From Pelagophyceae sp. CCMP2097 (taxonomy: Eukaryota > Sar > Pelagophyceae), in the NCBI GenBank assembly GCA_026770575.1, contig MU657995.1, positions 1 through 16,513 of the forward strand: a stretch of 16,513 nucleotides of DNA, written 5' to 3'. The first letter of the stretch is position 1, and each line of letters opens with the position of its first letter. A program made the position numbers and the translations under genes. The notes below the pieces were generated by a model that had not been told where the DNA came from, searched no databases, and was given only the letters and a program-made list of their open reading frames with translations. This document shows, one piece after another, positions 7,035 to 16,009 of the stretch.

Positions 7035-8609
7035 ATGGGCAAGGGCGGCGAGCGACCCCCTGCGGCCCTGAATGCCGAGACGGTGGAGCTGTCGTGGTCC
7101 GAGGTGACGAAGCACCGGTCGCCCAACGACGCGTGGATGGTCTGCAACAGCAAGGTCTACGACGTCTCCGGCTGGCACGAGCACCCCGGCGGCGATGTCA
7201 TCTTCACGGCCGCCGGCGACGACGCGTGCGTCGTATTGCAACCGCCGCGCGCCTCAGAGGGGCCCCGACTTGCGCGTTTAGGACGGACTCGTTCGCGCTC
7301 TTCCACGGCGCCGGCACGTCGAAGCACCTCGACCAGTTCCTCATCGGCAAGCTCGACGAAAAGTCGCGCAAGCAGTGGAGCAGCGAGAAGCCCAAGTCGG
7401 AGGCACAGTGCGTTCCCCTGGCCTTTTTTCTTCGTCGAGTGGCCGAGGGGTCGCGCCCCGGCGGCCGACGTGGAGCCCCCCCCCCCCGCTCCCAGGCTCG
7501 AATTTGAGAAGGGCTACCGCGCGCTGCGCCGCGAGCTCAAGCGGCTGGGCATGTTCGAATCGTCGCCCATGTACTACGCGTACAAGATGGCGACGACGCT
7601 GATGCTGGCCATCACGGCGGCGGCCATGGTCGTGACGCTGGCGCCGGTGCAGACGAAAGCGGCGTTCGTCGCGCGCGCGCTCGTGGCGCCGACGCTGCTG
7701 GGCCTCTTCTTCCAGCAGTGCGGCTGGCTGTGCCACGAGATCGTGCACCACCAGGTCTTCTCGGACCGCACCGTGGGCCACTGGGTCGGGTACTTTTGGG
7801 GCAACGTGGCGCAGGGCTTTTCCGTCTCATGGTGGAAGAACAAGCACAACACGCACCACGCCGTGCCCAACGTGCACGCGACGGGCGCCGACGCGCAGAA
7901 CGGCGACCCGGACATCGACACGATGCCCTTCCTCGCCTGGTCGAAGCCGATGCTCAAGCTCGCGCAGGGCGCGTTCTCGCGCTTCATGGTCTCCAACCAG
8001 CACGTCATCTACTTCCCGCTCCTCGCCTTTGCGCGCTTCTCCTGGCTCCAGCAGTCCTTCGCCTACGTCGCCAACCTCGACGACACGGCGGGCCGCAAGG
8101 TCAAGGGCACGGACAACGAGCTCAAGCCGGTGGCGCACGAAAAGTTCGAAGTCTTCCTCCTCGGCCTCCACTACGCGTGGTACTTCGCCGTCATCGCGCA
8201 GCTGCCGTCCTTCGCCGAGGGCCTCCTCTTCTTCCTCGTCTCCAACGTGGCGTGCGGCCTCATGCTCGCCTTCGTGTTTTCGCTCGGCCACAACGGCATG
8301 GCCGTCTATGACGCCGCCGAGCGCCCCGACTACTGGAAGCTCCAGGTGACGACGACGCGCAACATCCTCCAGGACCGCTTCGGCCTTGTACACTGGTTCT
8401 GCGGCGGCCTCGACTACCAGGTCGAGCACCACCTCTTCCCGACCATCCCCCGGCACAACCTCGGCAAGACGCGCGAGCTCTGCCTCGAGTTCTGCGCCAA
8501 GAACAACGTCTCGTACCACGAGACGGACTTCTGGACAGGCACCGTCGAGGTCCTCGCCTGCCTCAAGGACCTCGCCGAGGACTTCGTACGGGACTTCCCA
8601 GCCATGTAG
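7035..8609 (+). CDS. Cytochrome b5-fused front-end fatty acid desaturase (delta-6-like), three exons
   Basis: Membrane-bound di-iron desaturase that introduces a double bond between an existing one and the carboxyl end of a polyunsaturated acyl chain, in the ER or plastid envelope. Exons 7035-7225, 7282-7407 and 7496-8609 give 476 residues, the usual length. The N-terminal cytochrome b5 domain carries heme ligands H50 (HPGGD) and H72 (ALFHGAG) and is completed only after removing the 56-bp intron 1. The desaturase domain has the three histidine boxes HEIVHH (186-191), HNTHH (223-227) and QVEHH (414-418). The Gln in the last box is diagnostic of front-end enzymes. Hydrophobic segments lie near 138-156, 165-182, 323-345 and 347-369. 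Both donors are GTGCGT; intron 2 (88 bp) ends in a C-rich tract. The stretch around box II (FSVSWWKNKHNTHHAVPN) looks like delta-6 enzymes of diatoms and haptophytes. Delta-5 or delta-8 specificity cannot be excluded from sequence. Confidence 0.95.
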   Translation: MGKGGERPPAALNAETVELSWSEVTKHRSPNDAWMVCNSKVYDVSGWHEHPGGDVIFTAAGDDACVVLQPPRASEGPRLARLGRTRSRSSTAPARRSTSTSSSSASSTKSRASSGAARSPSRRHSAFPWPFFFVEWPRGRAPAADVEPPPPAPRLEFEKGYRALRRELKRLGMFESSPMYYAYKMATTLMLAITAAAMVVTLAPVQTKAAFVARALVAPTLLGLFFQQCGWLCHEIVHHQVFSDRTVGHWVGYFWGNVAQGFSVSWWKNKHNTHHAVPNVHATGADAQNGDPDIDTMPFLAWSKPMLKLAQGAFSRFMVSNQHVIYFPLLAFARFSWLQQSFAYVANLDDTAGRKVKGTDNELKPVAHEKFEVFLLGLHYAWYFAVIAQLPSFAEGLLFFLVSNVACGLMLAFVFSLGHNGMAVYDAAERPDYWKLQVTTTRNILQDRFGLVHWFCGGLDYQVEHHLFPTIPRHNLGKTRELCLEFCAKNNVSYHETDFWTGTVEVLACLKDLAEDFVRDFPAM

Positions 8610-9019
8610 GCCGGCCCCCGGCCGGCCCCCGCCCGTGTACATCCAGCTCCCCACGGCCCACTCAGCGCAGTGCGCCGTGCCCAGGCGGGGAGCAGCCGCC
8701 GTGCAGCGAGCGGACCCGCGGGCCCCTTCGCGTGTGAAGTGAATTCAATTGCCTTAACAGGCCTTTCGGAACTCACTCACACAGTGCCGGGAGGGTCGTG
8801 AGGAAGAGTGACCTATCAGGCATTCCCCAACGTACAACCCAGCTTGCACCACCTTGGCTCTGAGCCCGAGAGCTGAAGCACGGTTAGTTTCATTAAAGCA
8901 CTCCAGATGTATCGGACCACGGCGCAACCCTCAGCACGACGCTACGGGATGAAAAGCACCCAGTGTTGTTACGATGAAGCGCGTAGGGTGGCTTCAGAGA
9001 AGCCATCCTGTTAGAGTCG
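8610..9019. other. Convergent intergenic region with a hairpin
   Basis: 410 bp between the ends of the desaturase (+) and the RelA/SpoT-TPR gene (-); no credible gene. An 11-bp unit GGCCGGCCCCC is repeated in tandem at 8609-8630, starting at the last base of the desaturase stop codon. A stem-loop GGGTGGCTTC-AGA-GAAGCCATCC lies at 8986-9008 (10-bp stem, one G-T pair). The region should contain both 3' untranslated regions. Confidence 0.55.
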
Positions 9020-11776
9020 TTACTTTGACGCGACTCTGGGTCGCGCCACGCTCTTCGCCCCATGCCGCCCGGCATGCGGCGGCGGGGGCGAAGAAGTATG
9101 CGGCGCCCTGGGCGAAGTCACGCTCTTCTTCTTCGCGCCGTGCGCGTGCGACGTGCTGTCCTTGGACTCCTTGGAGTGCGCGCGTTCCCTAGTCGGCATG
9201 TGCTCGAGGGCGTCGCGGAGCTTGCCGGCCTCTGCATCGACGTGCGCCGCCCACTTGGCATTGCCGGCGGCGCGGAGGAAGACGACGGCACTTTCCAAGT
9301 GGAAGATGGCGCGTTTCTTGTCCCGCGGGTGCAGCTCGGCGAGATCCTGGTGCAGCTCGGCGGCGAGGGCGACGCGCGCAGGCGGGCCCTTGAGCAGCGC
9401 CCCTCGCGGGCCGAAGCGGTCGTCGAGCGACTCGCCGGCGGTCGCGTGGCGCGCTGCGCCCTCGAGGAGGGCGTACGTCGCGACAAGGGCGTGCTCGAGG
9501 TGGTCGATGGCCTTTGGGTGGCTGCTGAGGCCGAGGCTCTCGTGGAGCGCGGCGAGGCGGTGGTGCGCCACGACGAGGTCCGGCGGCGACTGCTGCGCGT
9601 GCGCCTCGGCCAGCGCGCCGGAGCACACTTCCAGCGCGGCGGCCAGCTCGCCCTGGCGCTGCAGCGCCGCCGCATCGGCGAGGAGCACCCGGAAGAGCGT
9701 GTCGCCGCGGCGGTTCTTGGCGCCGCGGAGCAGGCCGGCGGCGGCGCGGCGCTGCCGCTGCGCGTCGCCCGTGTGGCCGACGCGCTCGAGCGCCTCGGAG
9801 AGCGCGGCGCGCGCGTCGGCCTCGAAGATGAGCGCGGGCGAGATCTCGGCGGCCTTGGCCGCGCACACCGCGGCGTCGTCGGCGTCGCCGCGCGCGCCGC
9901 GCAGGAGGAGCAGCCGCGCGAGGCAGAGGTGCGCCTGCGCCGTCAGCGCCGACGCGTCGCCCGTCAGCCGGTGCAACAGCTCGGCGGCGCGCCGCGCCTC
10001 GGCCAGCGCCGCCTCGACGAGCGCCGCGTCCACGGCGGCCCCCGCGTGCCGCGCCGACAAAGCGCGGCTCCTCAGGGCCTCGGCGCGGGCCATCCAGCAG
10101 ACGCCGACCTGCGGGCACTCGTCGGCGCAGATGTCACGCAGGAGCCTCTCGGCCGCGTCGACGTCGGCTAGCGCCTCTACGTGGTGGCCGTGGAGCGACT
10201 GCAGCGTCGCGCGCTCGAGGAGCACGCCGCCGCTCTGCGCCTCGAGGCCGAGCTGCTTGAGCATGGCGAGCGCCCTTTGGTAGATGGCTGCGGCGCCCGC
10301 GGCGTCGCCGACGGCGAACGACGACCGGCCCAAGCCCGCGGCGCAGCACTCGACGTACGCCGCCGGCAGGCTCATCAGCGGCGCGAGCGCCTCGCGGAAG
10401 GCGGCGATTGCGTCGTCGTGCGCGCCGAGGCCCTGGAGCGCGAAGCCGCGCCGCAGCAGCGCCAGACCCACCGACGCGTGCCGCTTGCTGCGGTGCTCCT
10501 CGGCGCGCCGCTCGGCGAGGCGGCCGTAGAGCGAGGCGGCGAGGTCGTGGAGGGCGAAGCGCTCGCTGCTCAGGTGCGCCAGGGCCTCAATAGTCGCCGC
10601 CGTCGAGTCCGTCGTCGCCGACTCGACGGCGTCGTGGAACGACGCGACGCCGTTTGCAAAGAGGCTGTGGAGCGCCTGCGCCTGGACGGAGACTTCAGCC
10701 CAGTTGCCGCGGAAGAATTGACGGAAGAACTCGTAGAAGCGGTGCGAGCACCGCGACTTTGAAAACTCACTCAGCCGCCGCAGGTGCAGCTGGATCTCGC
10801 AGACGTGCTGCGCGGCGTCGGCGGGGATGACGCCGCGCAGCGCCGCGCCGGCGGCGGCGTGCGGGTCGAGGCGGAACTTAATGTTAATGTCGCGGATGCC
10901 TGCGGCCGTCGGACGCGCGAAGCGGTTCGACAGCTTGACCACGTCGACGCCCGGCGACCCGACGATGAGCGCGTGGAAGGCAACGAGCTCCTCCTCCGAG
11001 TCGCAGATGACGGTGCCGCGAACAATGTCGTCGACCCAGGATAGCGAGTCTGGCCGGTCGCCGTACTTGTGCAGCGCCTTTTCCACCGTGCGCGGAACGC
11101 CCTTGAGCGCCGCGAGTTTGACCGTCGCCGCGTCGCCGCGCAGCGACCTGGGAGACGCGTCGCCCCGCGCCGCCGCGTCCTTGGCGCACCGCCGCATCAG
11201 CATGTCAAAGGCGGGCTTCGCGGCCCCGGCCGCCGCGTAAAGCTCGTCCACCGTCGCCACGGGCTTGCCCGTGCCGCACGCCGCCTGGCGCAGCGAATCG
11301 GACCAATCGCCGACGCCGTCGTCAGGACCCACGGCCTCGATGCGGACCACGAGGCCCGTGCTCAGCGAGGCCCAGAGCGTGTCAATGTCGCGACGGTGCG
11401 CGAAAAAGTCGCCGAGGTCCGAGAAGAAGCGGTCCGCGAGCTGTGTCCGCCGCGAGTCCGTCTCCGTCCGCGTCATCGCGCCGTCGCCCGGGCTCGCCCC
11501 GTCCGCGTCGTCGAGCGCGCGTGAGTCGCCCGCGGGGCTCGCGCCGTCGGCGCCGTGGAGCGCGCATGATTCGCCCGCGGGGCTCGCCGCCTGGCTCTGT
11601 CCGTCGATGTGATGCAGCAGCGCCGCGCGGTCGACGCAGGCGGCGCCGTCCGCGAGCGCGGCCCACGCCGCCGCGTCAAACGCCGCCCCGAGCAGCTCCG
11701 CGGCGACGGCCCGGGGCACAGGGTCCGGAAGCTGCGAGATACCGCTCAGGCCGCTGCCCATTGGGCCCGCGACCAA
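9020..11776 (-). CDS. RelA/SpoT-like nucleotidyltransferase domain protein with TPR-like repeats
   Basis: A 918-residue intronless protein. Residues 1-110 are low-complexity and include a tandem repeat (GASPAGDSRALDDAD type). A RelA/SpoT-like domain lies at about 214-352: KGVPRTVEKALHKYGD (225-240), WVDDIVRGTVI (247-257, with an Asp at the place of the RelA metal-binding Asp), NRFARPTAAGIRDINIKF (284-301) and HVCEIQLHL (324-332, with Glu327 at the place of the RelA catalytic Glu). In bacteria this fold makes or modifies nucleotides such as (p)ppGpp. Here there is no HD hydrolase, TGS or ACT domain. Residues about 395-860 are Ala/Leu-rich helical hairpins with TPR-like spacing, for example RRGFALQGLGAHDDAIAAFR at 442-461 and RHATLQ-type helices further on. 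The C-terminal tail (from about 861) is basic and Ser/Pro-rich. ATG at 11776 was taken; ATG at 11761 is an alternative. Substrate and partner are unknown. Confidence 0.8.
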   Translation of the reverse strand: MVAGPMGSGLSGISQLPDPVPRAVAAELLGAAFDAAAWAALADGAACVDRAALLHHIDGQSQAASPAGESCALHGADGASPAGDSRALDDADGASPGDGAMTRTETDSRRTQLADRFFSDLGDFFAHRRDIDTLWASLSTGLVVRIEAVGPDDGVGDWSDSLRQAACGTGKPVATVDELYAAAGAAKPAFDMLMRRCAKDAAARGDASPRSLRGDAATVKLAALKGVPRTVEKALHKYGDRPDSLSWVDDIVRGTVICDSEEELVAFHALIVGSPGVDVVKLSNRFARPTAAGIRDINIKFRLDPHAAAGAALRGVIPADAAQHVCEIQLHLRRLSEFSKSRCSHRFYEFFRQFFRGNWAEVSVQAQALHSLFANGVASFHDAVESATTDSTAATIEALAHLSSERFALHDLAASLYGRLAERRAEEHRSKRHASVGLALLRRGFALQGLGAHDDAIAAFREALAPLMSLPAAYVECCAAGLGRSSFAVGDAAGAAAIYQRALAMLKQLGLEAQSGGVLLERATLQSLHGHHVEALADVDAAERLLRDICADECPQVGVCWMARAEALRSRALSARHAGAAVDAALVEAALAEARRAAELLHRLTGDASALTAQAHLCLARLLLLRGARGDADDAAVCAAKAAEISPALIFEADARAALSEALERVGHTGDAQRQRRAAAGLLRGAKNRRGDTLFRVLLADAAALQRQGELAAALEVCSGALAEAHAQQSPPDLVVAHHRLAALHESLGLSSHPKAIDHLEHALVATYALLEGAARHATAGESLDDRFGPRGALLKGPPARVALAAELHQDLAELHPRDKKRAIFHLESAVVFLRAAGNAKWAAHVDAEAGKLRDALEHMPTRERAHSKESKDSTSHAHGAKKKSVTSPRAPHTSSPPPPHAGRHGAKSVARPRVASK
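11493..11582 (-). repeat. In-frame 45-bp tandem repeat, two copies
   Basis: Units 11493-11537 and 11538-11582 are nearly identical and head-to-tail. Each encodes 15 residues of the RelA/SpoT-TPR protein's N-terminal low-complexity region. 45 is divisible by three, so copy-number change would keep the frame. Confidence 0.85.
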
Positions 11777-11822
11777 CGCCGGCGCTCCAGGCCTGCGACC
11801 GACGCCGGCGTTACAGAGGCCT
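11769..11822. repeat. Tandem 26/28-bp repeat at the start of the RelA/SpoT-TPR gene
   Basis: Units 11769-11794 and 11795-11822 share GCGACC-ACGCCGGCG and end in GGCCT; a partial third unit (GCGACGACGCC) follows at 11823. The first copy overlaps the predicted start codon at 11776, so the repeat lies in the 5' leader and start region. Confidence 0.7.
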
Positions 11823-12496
11823 GCGACGACGCCTCGAGGCCCCCCGGGGGCTTGCTAGCCCTTAGGGGCCGCTCCTTCGGGACCGCGACACGGCCGCCGC
11901 GTTCCAACAAGGACGGGGAGATCTCTTCGTGCTTCGGAATCCTCGCACGAGCCTCGCCGCTGTCGTAAGCTCGCCGCTGTCGTTATTCGTCCAAGGAAAA
12001 TTGCGGAATGATTTCAAGTGTTCCGAAAAAGAGCCCTTGTCCCTTTTTGTCAACTTTCCCCTAGCTTTTTCGCACAGTGCGCGCGGCGCACGCGCGCCAC
12101 GCCGGTAAATTTTTGGTACAGGATGTGCACCGCGACGCCGCGCGTCGAACGCGCCATTCCCGACCTCGGCGGAGACCGCGCGCGCTGAGAAAATCCTTAG
12201 TGATGCAACGATACAATCTTTCAGAAACAAACTCAAATATTCAAAAATTCAACAAGGGGCTCGGTTCGGACTCGCGTGTCGCGACGGCGCGGCGTTATCC
12301 AAGTGATCGAAGCGCGGGGCCGAACTCATGAAGAATGTTACTAGGGCTCCGCTCTCCCTCGAGATGCGAGCGGGCTCCGGGCGGGTGTGGTGGTCCGCGC
12401 GCTCGCGGCACCGACCATCCGACGGTGGTCGCGGCTCCTGGCGGCGGCGTCCCCGCGGGGCTTTGCGCGGCGCGTCCGTGGCGGGCGGCGCCAGGC
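11777..12496. other. Intergenic: RelA/SpoT-TPR promoter and ARS2 3' flank
   Basis: 720 bp with no credible gene. Beyond the tandem repeat at the left edge, CTCGCCGCTGTCGT occurs twice (11953-11966 and 11970-11983). Two AT-richer islands at about 11990-12070 and 12190-12260 stand out from the GC-rich background and could be the RelA/SpoT-TPR promoter or the ARS2 3' untranslated region. 12330-12496 is GC-rich with open frames but no recognisable product. Confidence 0.5.
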
Positions 12497-15271
12497 TCAG
12501 GCGATGGTCGGCGGCGTCACCTTTTGCTTCTTCTTCTTCTTGTTCTGCGGCGGCAGGAGCACGCCAAAGTCCATCTTGATCTCGGGCCTCGAGACGGCGT
12601 CGGCGTCGGCGTACGACGTCAGCTTGCGCGGGTCCGGCTTGTCGCCCGCGCCGGGCACGCGCGGCGCCGGGCGCGAGAAGTCGCCCTTGCCGCGGCCCTT
12701 GCCGTCGCGGCGGCCCTTGCCGCCGTGGTCGTCGTAGCGCCGGTCGCCGTCGCCGCGGCCGCGACCGCGGCCCTTGCCGTCGCCGCCGCGGCGGTCACCG
12801 TAGCGGTCGTCGCGGCGGTCGAACTTACCCCCGCCGTAGCCGCGGCCGCTCGCGGGGCCGCCGCCGCCGCGGCGGTCTGCGCCCGAGGCGAGGAGCTCGA
12901 GGGGCTCGACCTCTGGCCCGTGGTCCGTGCGCACGGGCGGGAGGGGCTTCTTGGCGTCACGCTCGTAGAGCTCGAACATGAACGGCCGCCGGCTCACCGT
13001 CTGCCACGCGTCGTAGTACTCCTTGTGGCGGTTGACGACGTGCTTTTGCAAAAAGTCGTGCGATTTGAAGAGCTTGTGGCACCACTCAAAGCCGCAGCGC
13101 GCGCGGTCGCTGTCCTCGAGTGTCGCGTGCTGGTCGATGAACGCGCGCGTCGAGCCCTCGAGCTCCGCGCGCTCCGCGGCCGCCAGGCGCAGCAGCTCGG
13201 CCGTGCAGCGGTACGTCCACGCGCGCGCGCACGCGCCGCCGTCGTTCGCCTGGGCTTTGCCGCCCACCGGGCCGCCGCCGCCGCCGCCGCCCTCGGCGTC
13301 GTTGAGCGCGCGCGTCAGCCGCCGCGCGATCTTGCCGTCGAGCTCGTTGAGCGGCTGGCCCCACGAGCCGCGCGCGCCCGATGCCGCGCCGCCCGCCGCG
13401 CCGCCCTCGGACTCGGAACGGCGCCGCTTCGTCGCGAGCTCAGGCGCGTCGGCGTCTGACGCCACCGAGTCGCGCCGTCGCTTGCGGCCCTGGAGATCGT
13501 CGTCGTCCGCGGCAGCGTCGTCGTCGTCGTCGTCCTTGGCGGCGGCGGGCGCCTCGTCGTCGGCGGCGTCGTCCTTGCTCGCGGCGGCGGCGTCTTCGGG
13601 CGCCGCGTCGTCGGCCGCGGGCGCGGGCGCCGCGCCGTCGGCCGCGGCGCGCGCCTCGTCGAGGAGCTCGCGCTCGCCCTCGAGGGGCGCCTCGGCGGCG
13701 TCGCGGCGCGTGAGCCAGACGGCGTCCTTGGTCAGCAGCTCGACCTCGTCGCGGCACTGGAGGGCGCCGTAGTAGAGGAAGAGGTGGACGCGGCGCAGGT
13801 ACGCGGCGGCCACGTCGAAGCGGTGCTTGGCGTCGTCGCGCAGCGCGTCGGCGAGGAGCGCGCCGAGGCGCGACTCGGGCGGCACCTGCGCCGCCTCGTC
13901 GAGCGCGGCGGCGAGGCGCAGCGCCTGCTCCGCGTCGAAGACGAGGCGGCGGCGCTCCGAGACGCGGCCAGAGGCCCGGCCGAGGTTGAGCGTCTTGGGC
14001 GCGCGCCGCGCGCGCGCCGACCGGCCGAGGTCGTCGACGCCGCCCGTGGACGCGGCTAGGAGCGCGCGCTTGGCGCGCGCCGAAAAGATCTCGCGGTCCA
14101 CCACCTCTCGCTCCATGAGCCTCGAGGCGCGCTTCGCGCACTGCTCGACGACGAGGGACCGGTGCCGCGCCGCGCCCCGCGGCAGGCCGCCGCCGCCGCG
14201 CGCCTCGGCGTCGTCGTCGCCGCCGCCCGCGTCGTCGCCTTCGTCGCCGCCAACCGCGTCGTCGCCGGCGTCCATGGCGTCCGCATCGGCCCGCGACGGG
14301 GCGGCGTCGCCGTCGGCGAGGGCGAGCTTACAGACGGCGCGCGAGTGGAGGACCGAGTCCTTGTCCCAGGGCAGCGCCGCCGTGGCGAGCGCGGGCGGCA
14401 CGACGGCGGCGAGGCGCGCGTCGCCGAGGGCCTTCTCCACGCGCGCCGCCGTCGCCGCGTCGTCGTAGAGCAGCCACGCGTCGGTCTCGAAGCCGTCGCG
14501 GCGCCGCGCCGCCGCGTCGTCCATGAGGATGGCCGTCGGCGCGGGGACTTTTTCCAGGCCCGCCTCCTCGAGCGCCGCCGCCAGAGCCGCGCCGAGGGCC
14601 TCGAGGCCTACGGCGGGCGGCACCTGCGGGATGAGCACGACGTGCGCCGCGCGGTGTGCCGCCAAAGCCTGAGCCGACTCCTCAAAGTCCAGCGCCGACC
14701 GTAGCCCCGCGCCGTCCGGCTTCCGCTTCTTCTTCGGCTTCTCGTCGTCATCTTCCGCGGCGTCCGCATCGTCGTCGCTCGCCTCGGCCCCCTCGGCCGC
14801 CGACGACGCGGCGATGACGTCGTCTTCGTTTTCGTCGTCGTCCGCCTCCTTGCGCGGGTCCAGATCGGCGCTCGCGGCAAAGTCTGCGGGCGCTGCCTCG
14901 AAGGCGGCCTTGAACGCCGCCGCCTCGCCGGCGGCGCGGCCGCGGCGGCGCTCGACGCGCTCGGAGAGGAGCAAAGGATCGTAGCGCTCGCGGAACCACT
15001 CAAAGTCCGCGTTGCGCTCGAAAAACCTGTCGAGGGCGTCGGGCGCAACGCCCCGGGGGGCTTCAAACGCGGCCGCAAGCGCAGAGGCCGCCGCGCCGCC
15101 GCATTTTCGCGAATCCAAAACCCGCTACAGTTGCAAAGCGCACCGCTGCATCAGGAGCTTGGCGTACTCGCGGCGGTAGTCGTTGTAGCGCCGCGCGAAG
15201 GCGTTGGCGTCGGCGTCATCCTTCTGCTTCGTCACGAACTCGCGGTACGTCCGCAGCGGCGACAGCGTCAT
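12497..15271 (-). CDS. SRRT: ARS2/SERRATE homologue, nuclear RNA-processing zinc-finger protein
   Basis: Homologue of animal ARS2 and plant SERRATE, the nuclear scaffold that links the cap-binding complex to RNA processing, decay and, in plants and animals, small-RNA production. Exons 15271-15144 and 15026-12497 give 885 residues. The 117-bp intron (GTGCGC...CGACAG) joins YRREYAKLLMQ to RFFERNADFEWFRERYDP, rebuilding the conserved N-terminal helical module. Further on: an RRM-like segment (about 166-247), LRRVHLFLYYG at 453-463, and a C2H2 finger C687-x4-C692-x12-H705-x4-H710 whose CX4C form matches plant SERRATE. An RGG/GRG-rich stretch (about 761-824) and the conserved tail pattern DPRKLTSYADADA follow. 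After that come about 30 extra residues with a KKKKKQK run. Long acidic Asp/Ala tracts (about 96-138 and 500-555) replace the charged linkers of relatives. ATG at 15271 was chosen as the first Met before the conserved block; an upstream exon is possible because animal and plant proteins have longer N-termini. Confidence 0.9.
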
Positions 15272-15635
15272 CCCGTCGGCGAATCTCGATATTGCCTTTT
15301 TCGGCGACCCACGAAAATGGAGACAGAGCTCTGTTATTAAGAGGGGTTTTCCCTGATTACTTGAGCAGGCTCGTGTTGAGCCTACCCGGCGAGTCTGGGT
15401 ATATGCTTCGAGCGGCGTTATCACCGCGCGTCGCTCTCGCGGCCATATCAATTTTGGCCCCAGCACTGGTCTAAAGGGAGACAGATTTCCCGCCTTTAAG
15501 GCAGTTGGCCCCTGGGATTCCCTTTGGCGCGGCTGGCGGGCGCTGTGGGCGCTCGGCCGAGGCGCCACTGCGCGCGCTCATGAACCACCTCGGGCTCGAC
15601 GCGCCACAGCAAAGAGTTTGGTGCGCGCGCCCCGG
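15272..15635. other. Upstream flank of the ARS2 gene
   Basis: No gene is supported; the open frames lack recognisable products. This should hold the ARS2 promoter and 5' leader. An imperfect GC-rich dyad lies around 15541-15570. AT-richer sequence occurs at about 15290-15360. Confidence 0.4.
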
Positions 15636-15660
15636 AGTCGCGAGAAACTCTCTCGCGACT
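15636..15660. repeat. Perfect 10-bp inverted repeat, 5-base loop
   Basis: AGTCGCGAGA at 15636-15645 pairs exactly with TCTCGCGACT at 15651-15660 around AACTC. Confidence 0.9.
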
Positions 15661-15704
15661 GTCTGCCCTGTGTTGAGCTCTTCAGAGCCCGGCTGTTGAG
15701 GGGA

Positions 15705-15779
15705 CGATGCCCGACCTGAGAGGCGATAAACCGAGTCCACCTACATCCTGGCCATTACCGCCTCTCAGGTCGGGCATCG
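15705..15779. repeat. Perfect 21-bp inverted repeat, 33-base spacer
   Basis: The arm at 15705-15725 (begins CGATGCCCGACC, ends GAGAGGCG) is the exact reverse complement of 15759-15779. The spacer 15726-15758 is unrelated. Perfect arms of this length are not expected by chance in this much sequence. This may be a small fold-back element or a transcribed hairpin. Confidence 0.95.
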
Positions 15780-15856
15780 GAGGGGTCCGTGTCGCGCAAA
15801 AAGCGGCGGACGCAAAAAAAAAGAAAGCCGGAAAGCTACTTAGCCGAGGCTGTCAA

Positions 15857-15881
15857 TCAATAAATAAATCCATTTTATTGA
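15857..15881. repeat. AT-rich 8-bp inverted repeat
   Basis: TCAATAAA at 15857-15864 and TTTATTGA at 15874-15881 with a 9-base spacer. Short enough to arise by chance in AT-rich sequence, but it sits among stronger hairpins. The left arm also contains AATAAA. Confidence 0.6.
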
Positions 15882-16009
15882 GCACCCGAAGTCTAACGGA
15901 TTCACTAAAGGCAGAAACATTAGCCCAGTGCAGGCCGATGAGTAGAGGCTGCGACAGCACTCCTCACTTTTCGGGCTCTGGACGCCCTCAAACTCCGCCC
16001 CAGTATCTT

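Noticed and set aside
7226..7495. In-frame read-through of the desaturase without splicing
   Set aside because: Unspliced translation destroys the second heme ligand region of cytochrome b5; removing 7226-7281 and 7408-7495 restores it exactly.
7827..8654. 275-codon minus-strand frame opposite the desaturase
   Set aside because: Shadow of a clear desaturase exon.
9062..10283. Two plus-strand frames of about 370 codons opposite the RelA/SpoT-TPR gene
   Set aside because: Arg/Ala-rich shadows with no domain; the minus-strand frame is 918 codons with a recognisable domain.
12335..13459. 374-codon plus-strand frame opposite ARS2
   Set aside because: Low-complexity Val/Ala shadow of the RGG-rich and acidic regions.
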